Positions 1 to 9,321 of a stretch of DNA of 17,856 nucleotides are shown here, piece after piece (position 1 is the first letter of the stretch; every line of letters begins with the position of its first letter). The notes beneath the pieces are model-generated. The model did no database searches. It had not been told where the DNA came from and saw only the letters and a list, made by a program, of their open reading frames with translations. This DNA is from Clostridia bacterium (GTDB taxonomy: Bacteria > Bacillota_E > SLMV01 > PUMD01). The stretch is taken from positions 1 to 17,856 of the forward strand of contig SKXF01000189.1 in the NCBI GenBank assembly GCA_007128555.1, read 5' to 3'. The position numbers were made by a program, and so were the translations under genes.

Positions 1-243
1 ATGAACAGGGTCCCCCAGGCGGTCTACATCGTGGATCCTCGCAAAGAGGAGATCGCGGTGCGAGAGTGCCTTAAACTCGGCATACCGACGGTGGCCATTG
101 TGGATACCAACTGTGATCCGGACGAGATCGACTACTTGATTCCCGGCAACGACGATGCGATCCGGGCCGTGCGTCTTCTGACTTCCAGGATCGCTGACGC
201 CGTCCTGGAGGGGAAACAGGGTGTGCAGGTCAGGCAGAGCTGA
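1..243 (+). CDS. rpsB: 30S ribosomal protein S2, C-terminal part
   Basis: This is the last 80 residues of ribosomal protein S2, a structural protein of the small ribosomal subunit. The frame is open at the left edge, so the gene begins outside the window. Residues such as [16 protein letters not shown] and the stretch [29 protein letters not shown] are the conserved C-terminal S2 core. The tail after the [11 protein letters not shown] helix is short. It is followed after 34 nt by tsf, the usual rpsB-tsf pairing. The family call is secure. Only the start is missing. Confidence 0.96.
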   Translation: MNRVPQAVYIVDPRKEEIAVRECLKLGIPTVAIVDTNCDPDEIDYLIPGNDDAIRAVRLLTSRIADAVLEGKQGVQVRQS

Positions 244-277
244 CCCGGGAAGCTGGACTGTGAAGGGGAAGTGAACA

Positions 278-877
278 ATGGTTGAGATAACTGCTAAGGA
301 AGTGAAGGAGCTCCGACAGGCGACGGGAGCTGGCGTTCTGGATTGCAAGAAGGCCCTGCAGGAGACCGACGGGGACATGCAGAAGGCGACGGCGGTTCTG
401 CGGGCCCAGGGTCTTGCCGATGCGTCGAAGCGGGCGGGCCGTGCCACCGAGCAGGGCCTGGTGGATTCGTACATCCATCTTGGCGGCAAGATCGGGGTCC
501 TGCTGGAGATCAATTGCGAGACGGATTTTGTTGCGCGGACGGACGAGTTCCAGGAGCTGGCTCACAACATCTGCATGCAGATCGCCGCGGCGGACCCCGA
601 CTACATCGACCGGGAGGAGATCCCGGAGGAGGTCCTCGAACAGGAGAAGCGGATCCTGCGCCAGCAGGCCGACGGTGAGGGCAAGCCGCCGGAGATCGTG
701 GACCGCATGATCGAGGGCAGGCTGGAGAAGTTCTATTCCCAGGTTTGCCTGGTGGACCAGGCCTACATTCGGGATGCCGACCGGACGATCGATGAGTTGC
801 TCAAGGAGGCCATAGCATCGGTGGGCGAGAACATTCAAGTGAGGCGTTTCGCTCGTTTTGCCGTCGGCCAGGACTAG
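278..877 (+). CDS. tsf: Translation elongation factor Ts (short form)
   Basis: EF-Ts is the cytoplasmic guanine nucleotide exchange factor that regenerates EF-Tu-GTP. The N-terminal UBA-like domain carries ATGAGVLDCKKAL at about residues 15-27, and the exchange motif TDFVAR lies at 82-87. At 199 residues it is the short form seen in many Gram-positive and thermophilic bacteria. It lacks much of the C-terminal dimerisation region of the roughly 280-residue E. coli protein. The ATG is preceded by an AAGGGGAAG ribosome binding site. It lies between rpsB and pyrH, as in most bacteria. Confidence 0.97.
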   Translation: MVEITAKEVKELRQATGAGVLDCKKALQETDGDMQKATAVLRAQGLADASKRAGRATEQGLVDSYIHLGGKIGVLLEINCETDFVARTDEFQELAHNICMQIAAADPDYIDREEIPEEVLEQEKRILRQQADGEGKPPEIVDRMIEGRLEKFYSQVCLVDQAYIRDADRTIDELLKEAIASVGENIQVRRFARFAVGQD

Positions 878-2179
<1,302 letters not shown>

Positions 2180-2183
<4 letters not shown>

Positions 2184-2461
2184 GCGCGATCGACGCCTGC
2201 CGTTTGCACCGATACCTGGGGATGGATGAGACCGTGGTTGTGCGGACCCTGGAGGCGGAAGGGATCCTCTGCGAGGTTTGCCGATGCGATGATCCGAGCC
2301 CCCAGGGACACCCCATGGCCCCCTGGAGACGCGTGCTCTGGGCAGCTGCAGAAGAATCCGGCGGTCCGATCACGCTGTACGTGGCGTCCCCCCAGGTGGA
2401 AAGCACCGATGTGCGGGCTGCAAAGGAGCGTCATTTTGGAGAAGCCTCGAGCTCGATCTGA
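2180..2461 (+). CDS. Small conserved-position protein between frr and uppS, unknown function
   Basis: I do not recognise a characterised family. The ORF encodes 93 residues from a GTG that overlaps the frr stop as GTGA. GGAGG sits only one base upstream of it. An in-frame ATG at 2222 would give 79 residues starting MDETVVVRTLEAEGILCEV. The protein is acidic to neutral with no membrane segment. It has a helix-like start (VVVRTLEAEGI), then a short CEVCRCDD stretch, WRRVLWAA and a strand-like ITLYVAS. From memory, several Clostridia carry a similarly sized unannotated ORF at this place, with a pattern of an LxxEG helix, a proline-rich middle and a basic strand. That link is inference. It fills the only gap in this part of the operon, which supports it being real. 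Confidence 0.6.
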
Positions 2462-2486
2462 AGATGAAGGGCAGCAGGAGCGCGAT

Positions 2487-3242
2487 GTGTTGATGCGGGG
2501 ACCCCTGCCCGGGCACATCGGGGTGATCATGGATGGAAACGGGCGCTGGGCCCAGTCCCGCGGCCAGTCCCGCGCCGAGGGGCATCGCCGGGGGGCGAGC
2601 AGCCTCCGACGGATCATCGAGGAGTGCGTGATGCTGGGTATACCGTGTCTCTCCACGTTCGCCTTCTCCACCGAGAACTGGCTTCGTCCGCAGGAGGAAG
2701 TCGATGCGCTGATGCTCCTCATGGCGGAGTTCGCCATCAGCGAGGCGGAGGAGATGGCCAGGCGGGAGGTGCGGGTGGTTCCCATTGGCGACGTCGAGGG
2801 GCTGCCCGAGCGGACCCGGCGCGAGATCTGGAACCTCCGGGACAGGACCCGGGAGGGCAGGGCCATGACGCTGATGCTCGCCGTGAACTACGGGGGGCGC
2901 GACGATGTCCTGCAGGCCGCACAGAAGATCTCCCGGGAGGTGGCCCGGGGCAACCTGGACCCCGAACAGATTGACCATGAGTGCTTCCGCCGCCATCTAT
3001 ACACGCAGTCGCGGCCCGACCCGGACCTGATCATAAGGACCGGGGGCGAGTGGCGCCTGAGCAACTTCCTCCTCTACCAGGCTGCCTACGCGGAGTTTTA
3101 CTCCACGGAGGTGTTGTGGCCGGACTTCGACGCCCACGAGCTGTACCGGGCCTTGCGGGAGTTTCAGCGCAGAGAACGTCGGTATGGGGGGCTGCACGAC
3201 AGGGGCGCTGACGCCCCGGACCGGGGAGGCGATCGGGCGTGA
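2487..3242 (+). CDS. uppS: Undecaprenyl diphosphate synthase (cis-prenyltransferase)
   Basis: UppS condenses isopentenyl diphosphate units with farnesyl diphosphate to make the C55 carrier lipid for peptidoglycan. The catalytic Asp lies in IMDGNGRWA (Asp16), with GH at residues 32-33 and STFAFSTENW at 56-65. The C-terminal signature DPDLIIRTGGEWRLSNFLLYQ is present. It has Tyr where the family usually has Trp before the Gln. I start at GTG 2487, six bases after AGGAG. TTG 2490 and ATG 2493 follow in frame and are possible. The 251-residue product has normal length. The reading frame extends further upstream, but that part lies over the preceding small ORF and lacks family features. Confidence 0.96.
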   Translation: MLMRGPLPGHIGVIMDGNGRWAQSRGQSRAEGHRRGASSLRRIIEECVMLGIPCLSTFAFSTENWLRPQEEVDALMLLMAEFAISEAEEMARREVRVVPIGDVEGLPERTRREIWNLRDRTREGRAMTLMLAVNYGGRDDVLQAAQKISREVARGNLDPEQIDHECFRRHLYTQSRPDPDLIIRTGGEWRLSNFLLYQAAYAEFYSTEVLWPDFDAHELYRALREFQRRERRYGGLHDRGADAPDRGGDRA

Positions 3243-4030
3243 GGGATCTCGGACCCCGGGTGGTTTCATCGCTGGTCTTCGTTCCCGTGTTCTTCGCGCT
3301 GGCCTTCTTGGGGGGCTGGCCCTTCCTGGTGTTTTCTGTCGTGACGTTGTGGGTGATCTCTTCTGAGATGGGAAGCATGGCGCCGACGGGACGGCGGCGC
3401 AGGGAATACTGGGTTCCACTGCTTCTATCCTGTGCCCTGCTACTCAGCCCTTTCCTCGGCTACCACATCCTGCTCTTTGTCCCACCCCTCTTGCTTCTCA
3501 CCGTCGTCGGCTGGTGGTTTGCTCCATCCTCCGACTGGCAGGAGGTCGCCGGCATTCTTTCGTGGAGGACCCTCACCGCCGTTTACGTGGGCCTGGTGGC
3601 GTTCTGGCCGGCACTGCGCGGGTTGAGCGGGGGACAGGAGTATTTTCTCTTTGCCCTCCTATGTACCTGGATGAATGATACGGCTGCCTACTTCGTGGGC
3701 TCCACCTGGGGCGCACAGAAGCTGGTGCCCCAGCTCAGCCCGGGCAAGAGCCGCATGGGCGCCGCGGGCGGAGCCGCCGCTGGGATCGCGGTCGGAATCG
3801 GTTTTGCCCTGTTCGTGCAGGGCCCCGTTGCTCCTTACGCGGGGGCGGGGTTCATTCTCGCGGTGGCCGCCCAGCTCGGCGACCTGTTCGAATCCATGTT
3901 GAAACGGGGGGCGGGTGTCAAGGATGCCGGGTCCATCATACCGGGTCACGGGGGGGTCCTTGATCGCATCGATGGGTTGCTCTTTGCCGTGCCCACCCTG
4001 GTGCTTCTGGTGGGCCTCGGTCTCATATGA
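3239..4030 (+). CDS. cdsA: Phosphatidate cytidylyltransferase (CDP-diglyceride synthase)
   Basis: This integral membrane enzyme converts phosphatidic acid and CTP to CDP-diacylglycerol, the branch point of phospholipid synthesis. The 263-residue protein is mostly hydrophobic, with about seven or eight membrane segments. It ends with the family signature beginning SMLKRGAGVKDAGSIIPGHG at about residue 219 and continuing GVLDRID. The GTG start overlaps the uppS stop as GTGA and has GGGGAGG eight bases upstream. The uppS-cdsA-dxr order is typical for Bacillota and proteobacteria. Confidence 0.96.
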   Translation: MRDLGPRVVSSLVFVPVFFALAFLGGWPFLVFSVVTLWVISSEMGSMAPTGRRRREYWVPLLLSCALLLSPFLGYHILLFVPPLLLLTVVGWWFAPSSDWQEVAGILSWRTLTAVYVGLVAFWPALRGLSGGQEYFLFALLCTWMNDTAAYFVGSTWGAQKLVPQLSPGKSRMGAAGGAAAGIAVGIGFALFVQGPVAPYAGAGFILAVAAQLGDLFESMLKRGAGVKDAGSIIPGHGGVLDRIDGLLFAVPTLVLLVGLGLI

Positions 4031-4051
4031 CGTCTGGGAGGGTGTGTGCGG

Positions 4052-5233
4052 GTGAAGAAGGTCACCATACTGGGTTGCACGGGAAGCGTTGGGAAGCAGG
4101 CATTGGATGTGATACGCAGGTTCCCCGAACGCCTGCAGGTCTACGGTCTTGCCGCCAATACAGATGCCGAGGGCCTGGCAGAACAGGTTGAGGAGTTTCG
4201 CCCCGCCGTCGCAGCTTTGCAGGATGAGACAGCGGCTTCCCGCCTGCGAAAGATGAGCGACGGCAAGGTCGAGATCCTCGCGGGCGAGGACGGGGTCTGT
4301 GAACTGGCGGGTCGGTCCGGCATCGACGTGGTCCTGTCCGCGATCTCGGGTTTCGCTGGGCTCAGGCCCACCCTTGCTGCGTGTGATGGGGGCGCGGACC
4401 TCGCTTTGGCCAACAAGGAGTCGGTGGTGTGTGCTGGTTCCCTCCTCATGCAAAGGGTCCGGCAGCGGGGTGTCACGCTCATTCCCGTCGACAGCGAACA
4501 CAACGCCCTGTTCCAGTGCATGCTGGGCGAGGCGGCCGAGGACCTGGATCGACTGATCCTGACGGCCTCGGGGGGACCCTTTCGCGAGGTGGCGTCCGGG
4601 GAACTGGCGGGGGTGACCCCTGAACAGGCCCTGGCCCATCCAAGGTGGGATATGGGGAATAAAATATCGATTGATTCTGCTACACTGATGAACAAGGGGC
4701 TGGAGGTCCTCGAGGCCCACTGGCTGTTCGGGGTCCCGCTGGATCGAATCGAGGTCGTGATCCATCCCGAGAGTGCCGTGCACTCCCTGGTCAGGCTACG
4801 GGACGGTTCCATCAAGGCCCACGTGGGGCCGGCGGACATGCGGTACCCGGTCCAGTATGCCCTGAGCTATCCCGAGCGCTGGGAGGATCCCGGCTACTCG
4901 GAATTCTCCTTGCCGGGGTGGGACTTCACCTTTGAGGAGCCCGACCTGGAGCGATTCCCCTGCCTGGCGCACGCCTGGAGGGCGGGCCGAGCGGGGGGGG
5001 TGTTCCCGACGGTGCTGGTCGGGGCCGACGAGGTGGCTGTATCTGCCTTTCTCGAGGGGCGCCTGTCTTTCCTGGGCATCCCCGAGGTGATCGAGGGGGC
5101 CCTGGACCGGGTTCCCGAGAGATTGCAGGGCCACGTTTCCCCGGGGGTTGAACAGATCCTGGAAGCCGATGCATGGGCCAGGGCGTGCGCCCGGGAGATA
5201 GCTCTGGAGAAAGGTCGGGAGGAAGTCCATTGA
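4052..5233 (+). CDS. dxr: 1-deoxy-D-xylulose 5-phosphate reductoisomerase
   Basis: Dxr catalyses the NADPH-dependent rearrangement and reduction of DXP to MEP, the first committed step of the MEP isoprenoid pathway. The NADPH loop GCTGSVG lies at 8-14 and ALANKESVVCAG at about 118-129. The metal ligands sit in VDSEH (Asp147, Glu149) and NKGLEVLEAHW (Glu218). HPRWDMGNKISIDSATLMNK is canonical. GTG 4052 is chosen because GGGAGGG lies nine bases upstream. GTG 4046, two codons earlier, is the alternative but leaves only three bases of spacing. The product is 393 residues, a normal length. The stop overlaps the next start as TTGA. Confidence 0.97.
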   Translation: MKKVTILGCTGSVGKQALDVIRRFPERLQVYGLAANTDAEGLAEQVEEFRPAVAALQDETAASRLRKMSDGKVEILAGEDGVCELAGRSGIDVVLSAISGFAGLRPTLAACDGGADLALANKESVVCAGSLLMQRVRQRGVTLIPVDSEHNALFQCMLGEAAEDLDRLILTASGGPFREVASGELAGVTPEQALAHPRWDMGNKISIDSATLMNKGLEVLEAHWLFGVPLDRIEVVIHPESAVHSLVRLRDGSIKAHVGPADMRYPVQYALSYPERWEDPGYSEFSLPGWDFTFEEPDLERFPCLAHAWRAGRAGGVFPTVLVGADEVAVSAFLEGRLSFLGIPEVIEGALDRVPERLQGHVSPGVEQILEADAWARACAREIALEKGREEVH

Positions 5234-6288
5234 CCACAGCATTGATGACCATTGTGATTCTGGGTTTCATCATCCTCGTCCACGAGTTGGGGCACTTCAT
5301 GGCTGCCCGACGCGCAGGCATCCTGTGCCACGAGTTCGCCATGGGCTTCGGCCCGGCGCTGTACTCATGGCGGGGAGGGGAGACCAAGTTCTCCATTCGA
5401 CTCATCCCCCTGGGTGGGTATGTACTGATGGCCGGAGAGATTCCGAGCGGACCCGAGGGCAAACCCGATGAGGAGGGGCCCTATCCGCCCGCGGAGCCCG
5501 GACGCAACTTCCAAGACAAGTCCATTCTTGCCCGGATGGGGGTCATTGCAGCGGGACCGGTCACGAACTTCATCGCGGCCTTCGTGGTCTTTTTCGTTGT
5601 GCTGGCCGCCGTGGGTGTTCCTGTGCCGACGGTTGAGATCGCGGCCGTTGCCCCTGGGCTCGCAGCGGACCAGGGCGGCGTTCAGCCCGGTGACAGGATG
5701 CTATATATAGATGGTGTGGAGATTAACAGCTGGGAAGATGTGGTTTTCGCGGTTCGGGACCGTCCGGATCGCCAGGTCCAGATGCTGGTCGACCGGGATG
5801 GTACAGAGGTGTCGTTGGAGCTCGTTGTCGGCCGGAGTCCCCAGGACGAAAGCGTAGGATACATCGGAATCGAGCCCGCGGTGCGGGATCAGCGCATGGG
5901 CCTGCTCCCGGCCCTTACCGAGGCCGCCTCGTGGACGGCGCTGATGCTGGTCATGCTCGTTGATGTCTTCTTGCGCCTGTTCCAGGGCGAGACCGCGAAC
6001 CTCCTGGGCGTCGTCGGGTTGGGCGCCGAGGTCGGGCACGCAGCCGCGCTGGGCCTTTCCAGCGTGCTGTGGATGGTGGCGACCATCAGTGCCAGTATCG
6101 GGTTCTTTCAGCTGTTGCCCATTCCGGCCCTTGACGGTTCAAGGTTGATCTTCTTGCTGGTTGAGGCAATCCGGGGACGGCCCATGGATCCCGAGAAGGA
6201 AGGGATGATCAACTTCCTGGGATTTGCCTTTCTGATCCTGTTGGTCCTTTACGTCACCTTCCAGGATATCACCCGGCTATTTGGCTAG
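5230..6288 (+). CDS. rseP: RseP-type site-2 zinc metalloprotease
   Basis: This is a membrane-embedded M50 protease that cleaves substrates within the bilayer, in other bacteria anti-sigma factors and signal peptide remnants. The zinc motif HELGH lies at residues 18-22 in the first membrane helix. A PDZ-like domain spans about 135-215 (GVQPGDRMLYIDGVEINSWEDV). The third metal ligand is in PIPALDG near residue 302, followed by the last helix. Start choice: TTG 5230 overlaps the dxr stop and has GGGAGGAAG about seven bases upstream. ATG 5245 is a weaker alternative. The 352-residue length fits the Gram-positive family (also called RasP/YluC). The specific substrate is unknown here. Confidence 0.93.
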   Translation: MTTALMTIVILGFIILVHELGHFMAARRAGILCHEFAMGFGPALYSWRGGETKFSIRLIPLGGYVLMAGEIPSGPEGKPDEEGPYPPAEPGRNFQDKSILARMGVIAAGPVTNFIAAFVVFFVVLAAVGVPVPTVEIAAVAPGLAADQGGVQPGDRMLYIDGVEINSWEDVVFAVRDRPDRQVQMLVDRDGTEVSLELVVGRSPQDESVGYIGIEPAVRDQRMGLLPALTEAASWTALMLVMLVDVFLRLFQGETANLLGVVGLGAEVGHAAALGLSSVLWMVATISASIGFFQLLPIPALDGSRLIFLLVEAIRGRPMDPEKEGMINFLGFAFLILLVLYVTFQDITRLFG

Positions 6289-6383
6289 GGCAGCGATGCC
6301 CGGTGCCCCTGGGGGTGACATGATCCACGAAATCCGGAGCAATCCAGGGGGGGAAGCCGCCGGGATACGGGTGGCGATTCAAA

Positions 6384-7481
6384 ATGACCCATGACTCTAT
6401 CCGAGATACCCCGGGGCCCCGGCCGCGGCGCCCGTCACGACAGGTCCTTGTCGGGCGGGTTCCCATCGGTGGTGGGACCCCGGTCACGGTTCAATCCATG
6501 ACCAATACGGATACCCGCGATGCCCGCAAGACCCTTGAGCAGGTCGGCCAGCTGGCCGAGGCCGGGGCGGACCTGGTGCGGGTCGCCGTGCCCGATGCCC
6601 AGGCCGTCCGTGCCCTTGAGTGCATCTGCCGTGGCAGTGATGTCCCGATCGTCGCCGACATCCATTTCGATCACCGCCTGGCCCTGGGGGCCATCGCCGC
6701 GGGAGCTGCCAAGGTGAGGATCAATCCCGGCAACCTTGGCCGGGCGCGATACGCAGAGGAGGTCGCATCCTGTGCGAGAAGGGCCGGCGTGCCCCTTCGC
6801 GTCGGGGTCAATGCCGGGTCGCTGCCCGCGGAGATCATCGAATCTGCCGGGGTGACGCCCGAAGGGATGGTGCGGGCGGCCCTGGACCAGGTTCGCATCC
6901 TGGAGAGGGTCGGATTCGAGGACCTGGTCATCTCCCTGAAGGCCTCCAACGTGGCCATGACGGTGCGGGCGAATGAGCTCATGGCAGAACGCGTCGATTA
7001 TCCCCTCCATCTTGGCGTGACGGAGGCGGGCAGCTTCGACAGGGGCTCGGTGAAATCTGCGGTTGGGCTCGGATACTTGCTGGGCCGGGGCATCGGCGAT
7101 ACCCTTCGTGTCTCACTGACCGGGGATCCGGTCCAGGAGGTGCGGGTGGCCCTCCGCATCCTGTCGGCGTGGGGGCTGAGGCGGTCCGGGCCGGAGATCA
7201 TCTCCTGTCCCACCTGCGGCCGGTGCAGGGTGGATCTGTTGCGCATTGTCGACGAGGTGGAAAGAAGCGTGGAGGGCGTTCGGGCTCCGATCAGGATCGC
7301 GGTGATGGGCTGCGAGGTGAACGGTCCGGGCGAGGCGAGGGATGCGGACGTCGGTCTTGCCTGTGGCCGCGGGGTCGGACTGTTGATGCGAGAGGGAAAG
7401 GTGCTCAAGAAGGTATCGGAGGAGAACATGGTGGAGGAGCTCGTGGGACTGGTGGAGGCCTACCTGGCCTCGCAGCCGTGA
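6384..7481 (+). CDS. ispG: 4-hydroxy-3-methylbut-2-enyl diphosphate synthase (IspG)
   Basis: IspG reduces MEcPP to HMBPP in the penultimate MEP pathway step, using a [4Fe-4S] cluster. The N-terminal TIM-barrel begins with VQSMTNTDT (about 36-44). The cluster ligands are Cys275 and Cys278 in SCPTCGRC and Cys310 in GCEVNGPGE, with the essential Glu317. At 365 residues it is the compact bacterial type. The ATG at 6384 is the only reasonable start, and no strong ribosome binding site is visible. A 95-nt gap separates it from rseP, so a separate promoter is possible. In many Bacillota proS follows ispG. Here it does not. Confidence 0.97.
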   Translation: MTHDSIRDTPGPRPRRPSRQVLVGRVPIGGGTPVTVQSMTNTDTRDARKTLEQVGQLAEAGADLVRVAVPDAQAVRALECICRGSDVPIVADIHFDHRLALGAIAAGAAKVRINPGNLGRARYAEEVASCARRAGVPLRVGVNAGSLPAEIIESAGVTPEGMVRAALDQVRILERVGFEDLVISLKASNVAMTVRANELMAERVDYPLHLGVTEAGSFDRGSVKSAVGLGYLLGRGIGDTLRVSLTGDPVQEVRVALRILSAWGLRRSGPEIISCPTCGRCRVDLLRIVDEVERSVEGVRAPIRIAVMGCEVNGPGEARDADVGLACGRGVGLLMREGKVLKKVSEENMVEELVGLVEAYLASQP

Positions 7482-7528
7482 TGGCTTTTCATCCAACAGA
7501 TGCCATCACAGGGTGAGCAAGAGATGGG

Positions 7529-7557
7529 CCTTTCGGGCATAGACTAAGCCCGAGGGG
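7529..7557 (+). promoter_or_regulatory. Ten-base-pair hairpin after ispG, at the start of the next ORF
   Basis: Bases 7529-7538 pair with 7548-7557 over ten pairs, two of them G-U, around the nine-base loop ATAGACTAA. No T tract follows, so it is a poor classical terminator. The right arm contains GAGGGG, a possible ribosome binding site, and ends directly before the GTG at 7558. It could limit translation or stabilise the ispG mRNA 3' end. Role is inferred only. Confidence 0.35.
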
Positions 7558-7959
7558 GTGCCAGTCATTCGCCGAACCGTTCGCCGCTTTGAAGGTATCT
7601 TGATGGGTGCTGTGTCTGCCACGGTGCTGCTGTTGGCCCTTTCTCCGGCTGGTGACGTGGCCGGTCTCACCTCGAGGGATGTGGACCTGAGCGATTTTGT
7701 GATCCTGGTCGCCCTGTATTCCATCGTGGCCGTGATCTGCATCGGGCTGCACGTCCTGTTATCTGAGCTGTTTTCCTCGCCCATTCCCTCCTTCGTCATC
7801 GGCCTCTACGCAGCCTTTCTGCCGATGTCGACGGTCTTCTGGATGAGCCTACTGGAAGGCACCCTGGCTCCGGGGGAGGGCCTTGCGATGCCGATGCTGG
7901 GGATCCTTGCGGTGTCGTCTGCCGTTGCGGGCATGCTCGCCTCGGAGCTGAATGCCTGA
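7558..7959 (+). CDS. Small four-helix membrane protein, unknown function
   Basis: I do not recognise this protein. It is 133 residues with four predicted membrane segments at about 14-29, 46-68, 76-98 and 109-128. It has a basic N-terminus (RRTVRR) suggesting a cytoplasmic N end. No catalytic motif or conserved charged residues stand out. The GTG at 7558 keeps the basic leader. ATG 7603, preceded by GAAGG, would remove it. Codon use matches neighbours. It lies between ispG and surE on the same strand and may be co-transcribed with either. Confidence 0.75.
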   Translation: MPVIRRTVRRFEGILMGAVSATVLLLALSPAGDVAGLTSRDVDLSDFVILVALYSIVAVICIGLHVLLSELFSSPIPSFVIGLYAAFLPMSTVFWMSLLEGTLAPGEGLAMPMLGILAVSSAVAGMLASELNA

Positions 7960-7960
7960 T

Positions 7961-7983
7961 CTGCCGCCCCGCAGCGATTTTTT
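7961..7983 (+). terminator. Possible weak terminator before surE
   Basis: CTGC (7961-7964) can pair with GCAG (7971-7974), and six T residues follow at 7978-7983 after a three-base gap. The four-pair stem is short, so this is a weak candidate. It lies two bases after the stop of the membrane protein gene. Confidence 0.3.
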
Positions 7984-8031
7984 GCATGGAGGATGCTATC
8001 GATACCTGTCCTGGTGAGGAAGGGAGCTTAC

Positions 8032-8829
8032 ATGTCACTGACCATACTGGCGACCAATGATGATGGCATCGATGCTCCGGGCCTGCAGGTGCTCGCCCGG
8101 GAGCTCAGCACCATGGAGGGGGCGAGGGTCTACGTGGTCGCCCCTGGCGATGAGTGGTCGGCCCGGGGGCACGCCATAACGATCAAGGAGCCCATCTATG
8201 TCGAGAAGAAGGAGGGGCTGTACGAGGTTCCCGCGTGGGAGATCTCGGGAAGCCCTGCTGACTGTGTGAAACTGGGCCTCAACCACCTCGTTCCCGAGGC
8301 CGTGGACGTGGTGGTGGCAGGGATTAACAACGGCCCCAACCTCGCCACCGATGTCCTTTACTCGGGAACCGTGGCCGCTGCTATCGAGGCTGTCCTGGCC
8401 CGGATCCCGTCCCTGGCGGTTTCGCTCGGGGTTTCATCGGATTGCCAGGAGGACTACCGGGCAGCAGGGCGGGTGGCCCGGATCCTGGTCGAAAGCTTCC
8501 AGGGCCAGGAGCCGTTCCCCCTTCACCTGCTGAATGTCAACGTGCCCCTTCATCCCCGGGGGATCGAGTTCACGGAACTCGGACCCTGTCCCTACGACGA
8601 CAACATCGAGACGGCCCAGGATGCCGAGGGGAACGCCTGTTACTGGCTGAGGGCCTGCCTGGCTGGCGAGGGCGCCTCTGACGGCACCGACCTGGCCGCC
8701 CTGGCCCGGGGACACGTCTCCATAACGCCCCTTGAGTTTTTCGACATCACGGACCGGGCGCTCCGTGATGAGATGGCATCCATGGCCGGGCACCTCGAAG
8801 CGAGGCTGTCAGATCCCGACCCGCGCTGA
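8032..8829 (+). CDS. surE: 5'/3'-nucleotidase SurE
   Basis: SurE is a metal-dependent phosphatase that removes phosphate from nucleoside monophosphates and sometimes from polyphosphate, linked to stationary-phase survival. The metal-binding N-terminus LATNDDGIDAPG carries Asp10 and Asp11. SARGHAIT supplies Ser43, and GINNGPN near residue 98 supplies the Asn ligand. YSGTVAAAIEA is the conserved helix. The ATG at 8032 follows the strong site AGGAAGGGAG. The reading frame extends upstream to 7993, but that part is not SurE-like. At 265 residues the length is typical. A terminator follows directly. Confidence 0.96.
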   Translation: MSLTILATNDDGIDAPGLQVLARELSTMEGARVYVVAPGDEWSARGHAITIKEPIYVEKKEGLYEVPAWEISGSPADCVKLGLNHLVPEAVDVVVAGINNGPNLATDVLYSGTVAAAIEAVLARIPSLAVSLGVSSDCQEDYRAAGRVARILVESFQGQEPFPLHLLNVNVPLHPRGIEFTELGPCPYDDNIETAQDAEGNACYWLRACLAGEGASDGTDLAALARGHVSITPLEFFDITDRALRDEMASMAGHLEARLSDPDPR

Positions 8830-8838
8830 TCCGCGCAC

Positions 8839-8894
8839 GACCCCACGGTTCATATTCCCCTGCGAAGAGGAATAGGGTTTCAGTGGGGTCTTTT
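8839..8894 (+). terminator. Rho-independent terminator after surE, nested stems
   Basis: GACCCCAC at 8839-8846 is perfectly complementary to GTGGGGTC at 8883-8890, followed at once by TTTT. Inside the loop a second stem pairs ATTCC (8854-8858) with GGAAT (8869-8873). The long loop with an inner hairpin is unusual for a simple terminator but the outer stem plus T run fits. It separates surE from the next gene. Confidence 0.65.
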
Positions 8895-8919
8895 GCATGC
8901 GCGGAAAGGGGTGCTAGCG

Positions 8920-9321
8920 GTGGCGCACCGCAGATTGGGTTCCTCAGGAAACGAGGAGACGAGCTTCAACGGAAGGGCGGTCATCACGGGTCTGACGATC
9001 ACCCTCTTGCTGGCTTTATCGGTTGCTGTTGTCGTGTCCCTTCTCATTTACGTGACGGATATGTCCGAAGGCAGTGCTGTCTCGTTTATCTACTATCTTG
9101 GGATGATGTGCGTGGCAGTCGGCGGGGCGGTGGGTGCCCGACAGGCCAGGCGCCTCGGGTGGCTCCACGGGGCCCTGGTGGGGTTTCTCTATGCGACCCT
9201 GTCCCTTGCCCTGAGTTTTGTGATCATGCCGGGGCCCGTGGTGATCGGGGCGGTCCTGAGCCGGATCGGGACCGTTTCCCTGGTCGGTGCCCTCGGTGGG
9301 ATCATCGGGGTCAACGTGTGA
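8920..9321 (+). CDS. TIGR04086-like (YrzE-like) membrane protein
   Basis: A 133-residue protein with four membrane segments at about 20-46, 52-74, 80-102 and 113-131. The arrangement and the motif GGAVGARQARRLGWLHGALVG resemble the TIGR04086/YrzE-like family of Bacillota, whose function is unknown. This family call is from memory of the pattern and needs a profile search. GTG 8920 is chosen because GGAAAGGGG lies seven bases upstream. GTG 8911 is possible. The reading frame also extends back to 8893, inside the terminator T run. Confidence 0.78.
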   Translation: MAHRRLGSSGNEETSFNGRAVITGLTITLLLALSVAVVVSLLIYVTDMSEGSAVSFIYYLGMMCVAVGGAVGARQARRLGWLHGALVGFLYATLSLALSFVIMPGPVVIGAVLSRIGTVSLVGALGGIIGVNV

